Assembly (NCBI GenBank): GCA_021770245.1
Contig: JAETRI010000038.1
Coordinates: forward strand, 1 to 33,174
DNA from: Lachnospiraceae bacterium
Lineage (GTDB): Bacteria; Bacillota; Clostridia; Lachnospirales; Lachnospiraceae
DNA length: 33,174 nucleotides
Direction of reading: 5' to 3'
Shown here: positions 8,257 through 15,525 of the stretch, in pieces
How the letters are laid out: every line of letters starts with the position of its first letter
Position numbering within the stretch: position 1 is the stretch's first letter
The notes under the pieces: generated by a model
Database searches by the model: none
What the model was told of the DNA's origin: nothing
The model's input: the letters and a program-made list of their open reading frames with translations, nothing else
Program-made: the position numbers and the translations under genes

Positions 8257-9447
8257 TTATCCATCTCTCCTTCTAAGCGCCGCCAGGCTGATCAGCAAAG
8301 CCACAGCCGGAAACAACACCAGGATGCCGTTAAGCGTACGGTATCCGTACGCATTCGCCACAATCCCGCCCGCAAAAGAACCGACACAGTAACCTAAATC
8401 CTGCGCGCACTGAAACGTGGCGGAGGCGGCTCCCCGTCTTTTCAAAGATGCCCTGGACAGGGACAGGGCTCTCACCAAAGCCGTAGTGGCTCCCAGGCCG
8501 ACTCCGTATACGACACCGGCCAGCAGAAGCAGCCCCAGTCCATGTGCCAGGAAAAGAAGCAGCGGGAAACCGCAGTAAATCAGAAGGGAAGGCACCAGCA
8601 ATACCTCCGGATTGTCTAGCCGATGCATCAGGTTTCCCACCGCAAGGGTTGTGATAAACATGGTTGCGGCCTGGAATGCATAGAACAGACCGATATCCCT
8701 CACTCCCATCTGGGCGGCATAGGTGGGCAGGAAAACGATGGTGCCCGCATCCGCAACCATCAGGATCATCCAGATCAGACTGGGAAGGGCCGCGCTCTTC
8801 TCAAAATAATTCCAGAACCCCTTCTCCTGCGTCCTTTCCTTCGGATCCGGCGGCTCCGGTGCCTTCGCTCCCCGTCTTTCGGCGGGCAGCGCCCATACCA
8901 GAAGCATTGCCGCTAAGAACATACCGGCGCCGGTCATCCAGGAGGGCAGATAATTTTTACCGAAAATCAAGGCAAGCCCCAGAGACGGCCCCAGGGCCGC
9001 CGCCACTGTATTTCCGATGCCGAAGTAGGAAAGGCCTTCCTCCACCCTTTCTCCCGGCAGCGTGTCCGCCGCAATGGCCACCTGGGCCGTGGTGGCCGCG
9101 GATATGCCGAATCCCTGCAGAAAACGGATGGCAAGGATGGCCGCCGCAAAGGGAAGGGCAGAAAACCCCATCATCCCCAGAGACATTACCGAAAGGCCCA
9201 GTCCCATGACCAGGCGCTTGCTCTTCTTATCCGCTATCCTGCCCGCAACAGGCCTGGCAGCCATGGCAGCCAGGGCGGATATGGATGTGGCCGTCCCCAG
9301 AACCGAAGCCGCGCACCCGATTTCGTCCATAAAAAGCGGCAAAACCGCCATAATCATCTGATTCCCTGCCAACAGCAGAACAGAGGCTGTGAATATTTTA
9401 ATAAAATTCCGATTCCAAATTTTATTCTTCATTATTTTATCTTGCAT
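8257..9447 (-). CDS. Major facilitator superfamily transporter
   Basis: A 396-residue MFS permease with about twelve hydrophobic segments and the motif A-like loop between TM2 and TM3 ([15 protein letters not shown], residues ~64-78). The N-terminal half resembles drug/metabolite exporters (DHA1-like). It is the last gene of a probable operon. The start is uncertain: ATG at 9447 overlaps mtnA by 16 bases, while a second in-frame ATG at 9432 overlaps the mtnA stop as TAATG, a classic translational-coupling junction. Either form keeps TM1. Its place after mtnA could mean transport of a methylthioribose- or nucleoside-related compound, but that is inference and the substrate is open. Confidence 0.85.
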   Translation of the reverse strand: MQDKIMKNKIWNRNFIKIFTASVLLLAGNQMIMAVLPLFMDEIGCAASVLGTATSISALAAMAARPVAGRIADKKSKRLVMGLGLSVMSLGMMGFSALPFAAAILAIRFLQGFGISAATTAQVAIAADTLPGERVEEGLSYFGIGNTVAAALGPSLGLALIFGKNYLPSWMTGAGMFLAAMLLVWALPAERRGAKAPEPPDPKERTQEKGFWNYFEKSAALPSLIWMILMVADAGTIVFLPTYAAQMGVRDIGLFYAFQAATMFITTLAVGNLMHRLDNPEVLLVPSLLIYCGFPLLLFLAHGLGLLLLAGVVYGVGLGATTALVRALSLSRASLKRRGAASATFQCAQDLGYCVGSFAGGIVANAYGYRTLNGILVLFPAVALLISLAALRRRDG

Positions 9448-10541
9448 TGAAGGTTCCCGTCCGCCGCCTCTTTTTTACGGAAAATTTCCTCAAACGCCTC
9501 TCCGTAAGGAGCCCTCGCGACCCCGTACTCGGTTACGATCCCCGAAATCAGGCTGTGGTCCGTCACGTCAAAGGCCGGATTGTACACTTTGATGCCTTCC
9601 GGAGCCATCCGTTCCTTATACCACATCTGCGTCACTTCCTCTTCCGGCCGCTGCTCGATACGGATATCCGCCCCTGAGGGTGTGGACAGGTCGATGGTGG
9701 ATGTGGGGGCGCACACATAGAAGGGGATATGGTAATGGCCGGCCAGGACTGCCACGCCGGAGGTCCCGATCTTGTTGGCAGCATCCCCGTTGGCCGCAAC
9801 CCGGTCGCAGCCCACGAATACCGCGTTAATCCACCCGTTTTTCATCACCATGGAAGCCATATTGTCGCAGATCAGCGTCACGTCCACCCCTGCGGAGTGC
9901 AGTTCATAGGCCGTCAGCCTGGCTCCCTGCAGAAGGGGACGCGTCTCGTCGGCGAAAACGCGGAACCCATATCCTCTCTCCTGCCCCAGATAAATGGGGG
10001 CCGTCGCCGTTCCGTACCGGCTTGTGGCCAGCTGTCCCGCATTGCAATGGGTTAAGATCCCGTCCCCCGGTTTTAACAGGCCCAGTCCGTATTCCCCGAT
10101 GCTTTGGCAGACGCGGGTGTCCTCCTCCTTGATGGCCAGGGCCTCCTTCCGTAAAAGGCACAGGATTTCTCCCACCGTCTCTTCCGGATGAGAGACCGCC
10201 ACCCTTTCCATACGGTTCAGCGCCCAGGACAGATTCACCGCCGTGGGACGGGCGGAATCCAGGTATGCCTTCAGCTTTCTGAATTCTGCCAGAAAGGCGT
10301 CGTAGTCCTCCGTCCCGATCTGCCTGGCCAGCACGTAGATTCCGAAAGCTGCCGCCACGCCGATCGCAGGGGCCCCGCGTACTTTCAGAAGATAGATGGC
10401 ATCCCAGATTTCCTGTGCGCTCCTTAAGCGGATCAGCTGTGTCCTCCCCGGCAGCTTTGTCTGGTCAATGATGACCACTGCCGGCTCTTCTTCATCCAGC
10501 GCTACCGTTTCCAGGGCCAGGATCCCTTTTTGTCCGTTCAT
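9432..10541 (-). CDS. mtnA: S-methyl-5-thioribose-1-phosphate isomerase
   Basis: A 369-residue aldose-ketose isomerase converting 5-methylthioribose-1-phosphate to 5-methylthioribulose-1-phosphate, used in methionine salvage or in 5'-deoxyribose/DHAP shunts. It is related to eIF2B subunits. The family hallmarks are present: [13 protein letters not shown] (residues ~56-68), the catalytic Cys in [16 protein letters not shown] (~165) and the catalytic Asp in [17 protein letters not shown] (~245). The start at 10541 follows AGGAGGAGGAAGG and overlaps the stop codon of a 46-residue micro-ORF (ATGA). An in-frame GTG further upstream would add 49 unrelated residues. No other methionine-salvage enzyme is in the window. 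Identification is firm; the wider pathway is not visible. Confidence 0.93.
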   Translation of the reverse strand: MNGQKGILALETVALDEEEPAVVIIDQTKLPGRTQLIRLRSAQEIWDAIYLLKVRGAPAIGVAAAFGIYVLARQIGTEDYDAFLAEFRKLKAYLDSARPTAVNLSWALNRMERVAVSHPEETVGEILCLLRKEALAIKEEDTRVCQSIGEYGLGLLKPGDGILTHCNAGQLATSRYGTATAPIYLGQERGYGFRVFADETRPLLQGARLTAYELHSAGVDVTLICDNMASMVMKNGWINAVFVGCDRVAANGDAANKIGTSGVAVLAGHYHIPFYVCAPTSTIDLSTPSGADIRIEQRPEEEVTQMWYKERMAPEGIKVYNPAFDVTDHSLISGIVTEYGVARAPYGEAFEEIFRKKEAADGNLQCKIK

Positions 10542-10678
10542 TCCGCCTTCCTCCTCCTGGCCGCCAGTTCCCTGACCGCGGCCGCCGCAATGATCCCGCC
10601 GTATAGTAAAACCACCAGGAAGTTCACTTTTCCCGTGATCTGCTTTTCCAAGCTTTTTTTCTTCTTTTTCCCGCGCAT
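10538..10678 (-). CDS. Small single-pass membrane protein (micro-ORF) upstream of mtnA
   Basis: A 46-codon frame with a Lys-rich start ([13 protein letters not shown]), one predicted membrane helix ([18 protein letters not shown], residues ~19-36) and a positively charged tail (ARRRKAE). Its TGA overlaps the mtnA ATG in ATGA, and the mtnA ribosome binding site lies inside its 3' end, so translation would be coupled. GGAGGAG lies about 11 bases upstream of its ATG, with AAGAAG nearer. I do not recognise a family. Charge on both sides of the helix leaves the topology unclear. It could be a real small protein or a leader peptide for mtnA. Confidence 0.45.
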   Translation of the reverse strand: MRGKKKKKSLEKQITGKVNFLVVLLYGGIIAAAAVRELAARRRKAE

Positions 10679-10821
10679 TCTTCTTCACACTCCTCCGCCG
10701 GACGCCGCTGCCGCAGGCAGGCCATGCGCCCGGTACCCTTCGATACCGGCGGACGGTTCCAGCATTGCCCGCCGTACCGGACCGCAGACAGCTCCTGCGC
10801 CCGAAGCCCCGGCAGCTGTCT

Positions 10822-11304
10822 CTATCCGGTCACATCCGCGAATTCCGCTCCGGATGCCTGCCGCAGGTGCTCCGGCTCCAGCTCGATCTGGGAACCGATG
10901 CGCCCGCCGCTGACGATTATAGACGGCTGCCGCCGCGCCGATTCGTCGATCACGGTCCGATACTGTTTCTTCATCCCCAGAGCCGTGCATCCGCCCCGGA
11001 TATAACCCGTCACCTGATTGATATCCTTCACCGGGATCATCGCCACCGACTTGGCCCCCACGGCCCGGGCCGCCTTTTTCAGATCCAGTTCGGCCTCTAT
11101 GGGGAGCACAAACACATAATAGTTTCCGTCGTTTCCCCGGGTGACCAGTGTTTTATACACCTTTTCATGGGGAAGCCCCAGCAGATCCGCCACCTGGATC
11201 CCGTCCACAAAGGTCTCACACTCATAGGTGTAATGGGAATAAGGCAGCTTCAGGCCGTCCAGAATGCGCATGGCATTCGTCTTAATCTCCTTTTTCTTCG
11301 ACAA
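10822..11304 (-). CDS. ybaK: Cys-tRNA(Pro)/Cys-tRNA(Cys) deacylase, YbaK family
   Basis: A 160-residue YbaK/EbsC-type trans-editing enzyme that hydrolyses mischarged Cys-tRNA(Pro). The characteristic features are the N-terminal [14 protein letters not shown], the [17 protein letters not shown] segment, the conserved Lys in [12 protein letters not shown] and the glycine-rich [16 protein letters not shown] region. The likely start is TTG at 11304, preceded by GGAGGG with a 7-base gap; it gives the usual length of about 160 residues. The frame stays open upstream into the DegV gene without a sensible N-terminus. It starts 23 bases after the DegV stop codon, so it is probably cotranscribed with it. 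After its stop, ~140 bases with no recognised gene separate it from the micro-ORF before mtnA. Confidence 0.92.
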   Translation of the reverse strand: MSKKKEIKTNAMRILDGLKLPYSHYTYECETFVDGIQVADLLGLPHEKVYKTLVTRGNDGNYYVFVLPIEAELDLKKAARAVGAKSVAMIPVKDINQVTGYIRGGCTALGMKKQYRTVIDESARRQPSIIVSGGRIGSQIELEPEHLRQASGAEFADVTG

Positions 11305-11327
11305 ATCCGTTTCCCTCCGACGACCCC

Positions 11328-12215
11328 CTACGCTTCTCTCTTTTTTCCCCAGAAAAACAGAGCCACCGTTCCCGGCCCCGTATGGCTGCCGATGGTCGTC
11401 CCCACGTAATTGATTTCCACCTTCCCGGAAAGCCGCGGAAACCTCTCTTCCACCAGACGAGCCACTTCCTTCGCGTCTTCCATGCAGGCGGACTGGGAAA
11501 TATAGCATTTCCCGGAATATTCCAGTCCGTCCCGTGCGTTTTCTTCCATCTTATCCACGATGGCCGCGATCACCTTCCGCTTAGTGCGGATCTTCATCCT
11601 GGGGATCAGCCTGCCTTCGTCGTCCATGTTCAAAAGCGGACATATTCCCAGCATTCCGCCCACAAAGCCCGCCGTTTTGGAGATCCTGCCGCCTTTAATA
11701 TAGAATTTCAGATCCGTGGAAAAGAACCAATGATGCAGCTCCAGTTTGTGCTCCTGCGCCCAGGCATACAGCGCATCGAGCTCCATTCCCTCATCCCGCA
11801 GATCCGCCAGCTTATCCATGAACAGACCATAGCCGGAGGAAGCTCCCAGGGAATCCACGATATATATTCTGCGTTCCGGATATTTTTCTTCCAGATCCGC
11901 TTTCGCCACCATAGCAGAATTCACCACTCCGGAAATTCCCGAAGAAAGGCAGACGTGCAGGATATCCCGTCCTTCCTTCAGGAACGGTTCGAAATAGGAC
12001 GTAAATTCTTCCGCATTCACCTGGGAAGTCTTTGTCTGTGCCCCGTTGTCCATGCGTCGGTAGAATTCCTCAAAATCCATGGATTTCCCGCAGTCGTCCG
12101 GGTATTCCTTTCCGTCCAGTTCATAGTGAAAACAAATATAGGAAAGGTTTCTTTCCCGAAAATGCTCCGCAGTCAGATCCGCGGTGGAACAACAGCTGAT
12201 AACATACTCCGCCAT
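11328..12215 (-). CDS. DegV family fatty-acid-binding protein
   Basis: A 295-residue DegV protein. The family binds a fatty acid between its two domains; in Gram-positives some members act as FakB, presenting fatty acids to the FakA kinase. Visible features are CCSTADLT near residue 8, the conserved TSQVNAEEF, the CLSSGISGVVNSA loop, the GGRISK segment and the C-terminal GSHTGPGTVALFF. Members starting with STADLT in place of DSTADLT, as here, are common in Clostridia. The start at 12215 follows GGGAGGGAG. It is the first gene behind the promoter at 12253-12281, followed closely by ybaK. A second, divergent DegV gene lies at 21765. No fakA is in the window. Confidence 0.9.
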   Translation of the reverse strand: MAEYVISCCSTADLTAEHFRERNLSYICFHYELDGKEYPDDCGKSMDFEEFYRRMDNGAQTKTSQVNAEEFTSYFEPFLKEGRDILHVCLSSGISGVVNSAMVAKADLEEKYPERRIYIVDSLGASSGYGLFMDKLADLRDEGMELDALYAWAQEHKLELHHWFFSTDLKFYIKGGRISKTAGFVGGMLGICPLLNMDDEGRLIPRMKIRTKRKVIAAIVDKMEENARDGLEYSGKCYISQSACMEDAKEVARLVEERFPRLSGKVEINYVGTTIGSHTGPGTVALFFWGKKREA

Positions 12216-12252
12216 CTTCTCCCTCCTTATTATCCTGTTTTGGCCTGCCTCC

Positions 12253-12281
12253 AGTATAACCAATTTCGGCGCAGGCCGCAA
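12253..12281 (-). promoter_or_regulatory. Promoter of the DegV-ybaK-mtnA gene group
   Basis: On the minus strand TTGCGG (12276-12281), 17 bases, TATACT (12253-12258). It is the only good promoter seen upstream of this same-strand run of genes, which reaches the terminator at 8166-8200. Confidence 0.6.
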
Positions 12282-12317
12282 CCAAAAACGCTGATAAACC
12301 GCGGCAAACACAGGAAC

Positions 12318-12359
12318 GGGCAGGGGTGCCGCAGATACCGCAGGCCCGTTCATGCGTTT
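12318..12359 (+). repeat. Dispersed repeat family A, copy 2
   Basis: Core GGGCAGGGGTG, a variable middle, then CCCGTTCATGCGTTTA. The minus-strand TAA stop codon of the MATE gene (12358-12360) is formed by the last bases of this repeat, so the repeat directly abuts the coding region. Confidence 0.65.
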
Positions 12360-13749
12360 ACTGTGTCTGTGCGCCCGTACTGATTTTCTGAATCCATTTC
12401 CCGCTTCGCAGCCGCAGCAGGCACCAGACGGTCTTGGCGATCTGGTCAAATTTCAGGCAGATATAGATCCAGAATGCCGGAAGCCCCAGAACGAACCCGG
12501 CCAAAATACCCAAAGGGATGGACAGAAGCCACAGGAAAATATTGTCGGCCAGCATCAGCATCCGGGTATCCCCACCTCCCCGCAGCACGCCCTTGGTCAT
12601 GATGCTGTTCGTGGACTGGAACAGGATAATCAGACTGATCGCCCTCATGAGCTGCTCCGCAGTGGCGGCGGTTTCGGCCGAAACGTTATAGGCCCCTATG
12701 ATGGGTCCGCTCACTGCCAGGATGAACAGGGCGGACAGGGCGCCCAGGCCGATTCCCAGACCGAAGAACGCATAACCCTGGCTCCAGGCCTTATCCCGTT
12801 CCCCCTCTCCCAGAGTCTGTCCCGTCACGATGGCCCCTGCCTGGGAAATACCCTGGATAAGGACCGTGCTCATCTGCTGCGTCACGCTGGTGATGGCATT
12901 CGCCGCCACGAACATCACGCCCAGCCTTCCGATGACCATAGCCACCGTATTATTCCCTATAGCCAGTATCCCGTCGCTGACCAGCACGGGAATGCTGATC
13001 CGGATGTATTCTCCCAGCAGATCCCCCGTTTTCCTCCCCATATCCTTCAGCCGGAATCCGATCTGCGTATCCTTCCAGAACAGATAACCGCAGATAATCC
13101 CCGTCTCAAAAATCCGGGCCGCCAGGGTTCCTAACGCCGCGCCCACTACTCCCATGGCCGGCAGGCCGAGTTTACCGAAGATGAACGCATAGTTCGCCCC
13201 CAGATTGATGAAAAAAGCGCCTATCGAAACGAACAACGGCATCCTCACCTGTCCCACGCTGCGCAGCACGATCGTGCATACCAGAGACAGCCCCAGAAAG
13301 AAATAGCTGATCACGGAATACTCCAGATAATCCGTCCCCAGGGAGATGATCCCGGCCTCTTCGGTGTACATGCCCATCACCGTTTGAGGTATGAAAAAAG
13401 TGACCAGCGCGAACACCAAAGCCAGTCCCAACGTAAGCCGCAGCATGATACAGATGGTCTTTTTCAGCGCCTCCATCGCCTGGCCGGGTTCCTGTTCCCG
13501 CATCCCCCAGTACCGGGATACCAGGACGGAGGCCCCCATACCGAGCCCCATGCAGAATATATGGTAAATATTGATAAACTGATTCGCCAGGGAGACCGCC
13601 GACAGCTCCATTTCCCCAAGGCTTCCCACCATAATCGTATCCAGCATATTGACCCCGATGGTAATCAGGCTCTGCAGGGCAATGGGCGTTGCCAGCTTCA
13701 ATACCCTCTGATAAAACATTTTATCCTTCGTATATAATTTCCCCGTCAT
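12358..13749 (-). CDS. MATE family efflux transporter
   Basis: A 463-residue multidrug and toxin extrusion protein with about twelve membrane segments in two homologous bundles. Typical features are the N-terminal LATPIALQSLITIGVNMLDTIMVGSLGE, with the conserved 'Asp-Thr-Met-Val-Gly' of TM1-2, and the second-bundle entry FQSTNSIMTKGVLRGGGDTR. MATE pumps couple Na+ or H+ influx to export of cationic compounds. The start at 13749 has GGGGACGG upstream; an in-frame ATG at codon 11 (after AAGGA) is an alternative. It has its own promoter at 13795-13823 and its stop codon lies inside a repeat. The substrate is unknown. Confidence 0.93.
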   Translation of the reverse strand: MTGKLYTKDKMFYQRVLKLATPIALQSLITIGVNMLDTIMVGSLGEMELSAVSLANQFINIYHIFCMGLGMGASVLVSRYWGMREQEPGQAMEALKKTICIMLRLTLGLALVFALVTFFIPQTVMGMYTEEAGIISLGTDYLEYSVISYFFLGLSLVCTIVLRSVGQVRMPLFVSIGAFFINLGANYAFIFGKLGLPAMGVVGAALGTLAARIFETGIICGYLFWKDTQIGFRLKDMGRKTGDLLGEYIRISIPVLVSDGILAIGNNTVAMVIGRLGVMFVAANAITSVTQQMSTVLIQGISQAGAIVTGQTLGEGERDKAWSQGYAFFGLGIGLGALSALFILAVSGPIIGAYNVSAETAATAEQLMRAISLIILFQSTNSIMTKGVLRGGGDTRMLMLADNIFLWLLSIPLGILAGFVLGLPAFWIYICLKFDQIAKTVWCLLRLRSGKWIQKISTGAQTQ

Positions 13750-13794
13750 TGTCCGTCCCCATATCCGTTTTTTCGGAAAAATCCGCCTGTTCCC

Positions 13795-13823
13795 ATTTTA
13801 GACCTTCCCGAAACCAAATACAA
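13795..13823 (-). promoter_or_regulatory. Promoter of the MATE gene
   Basis: On the minus strand TTGTAT (13818-13823), 17 bases, TAAAAT (13795-13800), about 45 bases before the MATE start codon. Confidence 0.55.
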
Positions 13824-13903
13824 GCATAGTTTCGAAACGGGTAAGCCGGAAGGCCCGCGGACGCTCTCCCTATTGTGCCCGAATCATGCCGTCTCCGGTT
13901 CAG

Positions 13904-13995
13904 GCCAAACGCATGAGTGGCCGTAACAGTTCCGCCACCCCGCAGGCTCCCGGACGCCGGGGCGCACAGGGAAGGATCCTGCCGGAAACCCGCTG
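13904..13995. repeat. Composite repeat: family A copy 3, family C copy 2 and module B
   Basis: AAACGCATGAGTGGCC (13907-13922) is family A in the minus orientation. It is followed by the family C core (13935-13985), whose segment 13942-13982 is identical over 41 bases to the reverse complement of 27742-27782. It ends with TGCCGGAAACCCGCTG (13980-13995), also present after family A copy 1. This is the only place where all three modules are joined. Confidence 0.8.
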
Positions 13996-14046
13996 TCGCT
14001 TTGGGCTGCCTCCGGTTACTTAAAACGTGCAAAATTTCCTCCGCTG

Positions 14047-14055
14047 TGTTACAAT
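14047..14055 (+). promoter_or_regulatory. Extended -10 promoter of the DUF5721-araC pair
   Basis: TGTTACAAT: a TGn extension followed by TACAAT, with no good -35 box, 38 bases before the start codon at 14094. Confidence 0.45.
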
Positions 14056-14093
14056 GAACCAAACGAAAACAGATCCGAGAAAGGGAAATTTCC

Positions 14094-14597
14094 ATGCTGG
14101 CGCTTCAAATCAAAGATGTAAAACATTTTATGGGCAGGCTTCTGGCCACGGACGCCTTCGATTCCTTCCTCTTAGAGGAGGCGGTGATCCAGACGTACAA
14201 TACCTTTACCATCGACGGACGCATGAACCGGGATTTCTTTTCCAGCGAGGAATGGGAAGATCCTTCCATCCGTCCCTGCGAATTTTCCACCTGGAAATCC
14301 ATCCGCCCCGTCCTGTTCGATCTGATCAAGGGCCGGAAGACCCCTGTAAGTTTTAAATTCATCCTTCATCTCATGCCCCGGTATGTCCCCGGTATTCTCA
14401 CGCCGGCCGAGACCTCCGTCACGCCGGAGCAGGTGAAGGCCCTGGTGCTCACCTGCCGGTATGAGAACGGCGTCCTTTCCCTCATTACCGGAACCTCCTT
14501 TCACACCTTTCTGGCGGATAAGACCGCCGATGTGCTGTGGGACAAGGCCATGAAACGTTTTCTGGATAAAAAGGAAATTGATTATGAACAACTCTGA
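14094..14597 (+). CDS. DUF5721-like conserved hypothetical protein
   Basis: A 167-residue soluble protein that I believe matches the DUF5721 family of Lachnospiraceae, which has no known function. The visible pattern is ALQIKDVKHFMGRLL at the N-terminus, a DAFDSFLLEEA segment, an ITTFTIDGR-like beta strand (here TYNTFTIDGRMN), SIRPVLFDLIKGRKTP and a C-terminal DVLWDKAMKRFL helix. There is no signal peptide or membrane helix. The start follows AAAGGGAAATTTCC. Its last 14 bases overlap the downstream AraC regulator gene, implying cotranscription and coupled translation. Members often lie near tRNA or cell-housekeeping genes, so the AraC link may be incidental. Confidence 0.7.
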   Translation: MLALQIKDVKHFMGRLLATDAFDSFLLEEAVIQTYNTFTIDGRMNRDFFSSEEWEDPSIRPCEFSTWKSIRPVLFDLIKGRKTPVSFKFILHLMPRYVPGILTPAETSVTPEQVKALVLTCRYENGVLSLITGTSFHTFLADKTADVLWDKAMKRFLDKKEIDYEQL

Positions 14598-15525
14598 CCC
14601 TTCCCGTATCCCCAGGCTGACCCTGGATTCCGAAAGCCTCCTGCGCGCCCCCGGTTTTCAGCACCAATTCAGCGTCCGGGAGACCTATCCGCTGCACACC
14701 CATACCTTTTACGAATTTTTCCTCATCAATAAGGGGAAAGGGATCCACCGGATCAACGGCAGTTCCACCCTGCTCTCGGAGGGTTCCTTCGCCCTGATCC
14801 GTCCCTCTGACGTGCACGGATACGGCTTTTTGAACCAATATGACCTGGAATTGATCAACGTCCCCTTCCTCCCTTCCCATTTCGACCAAATCTGCCGGCT
14901 GATGGACTGTCCCCGCTCCCTTTTTACCCGGCCCAGTCTGTGCCCGCAGCTGGAATTAAAGGAGCCTCTTCTTTCCGATATCCGGGAAAAAATGCTGCGT
15001 GTCGGAGAAGCGGAAAGCATACAGGAAACCTCCGGTCCTCTTTCCCGGGCAGCGTCCCGCCAAAAAAGGCAGTACCTGTTGTCCGTACTGCCCTGGTTTC
15101 TCTATCAATTTGTCTCTTCCATGGAAAAGGGGGAAGCCCTCCCTCCGGAGAGCCTCCCCCTGCCCGCCTGGCTGTCCCTGCTTCTGCGCCAGATGGAAAA
15201 GCCGGAAAACTTCATCGCCGGCCTGCCCCGGCTGATCGGCCTCGCCAATCTGTCCCAGGAATACGTGAACCGTTCCTTCCGCCGTTACCTGCATATGTCC
15301 CCCACGGAGTTCATCAACACGCGCCGGATGGAATATGCCGCCTCCCTTCTTCTGGAGGGCCGGATGGAAATCATCGATATCTGCCAGGAATGCGGATTTC
15401 GCAATCTGAGCTATTTTTACCGGGTCTTTCAGCGCCAGTACGGCTGTCCCCCCGGGAAGTTTGAGTCTATCTACTCTTCCCCGCCGCCATTCGGGCAGGA
15501 TAAAAGCGCTGGAACCAGATTGTAA
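14584..15525 (+). CDS. AraC family transcriptional regulator
   Basis: A 313-residue regulator. Residues ~20-80 form a cupin-like sensor (YPLHTHTFYEFFLINKGKG, then an SEGSFALIRPSDVHGY strand), typical of sugar-sensing AraC proteins in gut Clostridia. Residues ~205-305 form the double helix-turn-helix: NLSQEYVNRSFRRYLHMSP, then the IIDICQECGFRNLSYFYRVFQ signature. The start at 14584 has AAGGA 8 bases upstream and lies inside the end of the preceding gene. The 3' end overlaps the converging flavoprotein gene by 59 bases. No carbohydrate operon lies next to it, although beta-mannosidase is about 3.4 kb away. Target genes are not known. Confidence 0.9.
   Translation: MNNSDPSRIPRLTLDSESLLRAPGFQHQFSVRETYPLHTHTFYEFFLINKGKGIHRINGSSTLLSEGSFALIRPSDVHGYGFLNQYDLELINVPFLPSHFDQICRLMDCPRSLFTRPSLCPQLELKEPLLSDIREKMLRVGEAESIQETSGPLSRAASRQKRQYLLSVLPWFLYQFVSSMEKGEALPPESLPLPAWLSLLLRQMEKPENFIAGLPRLIGLANLSQEYVNRSFRRYLHMSPTEFINTRRMEYAASLLLEGRMEIIDICQECGFRNLSYFYRVFQRQYGCPPGKFESIYSSPPPFGQDKSAGTRL

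Larger units (their letters stand above)
13750..14093. other. Divergent intergenic region with promoters and repeats
   Basis: 344 bases between the divergent MATE and DUF5721 genes. It holds the MATE promoter on the left, a composite repeat (family A copy 3, family C copy 2, module B) in the middle and the DUF5721 promoter on the right. No gene was recognised. Confidence 0.6.

Noticed and set aside
14172-14591. Minus-strand frame opposite the DUF5721 gene
   Set aside because: The plus-strand gene has a ribosome binding site, promoter and coupled overlap with araC; the opposite frame has none.
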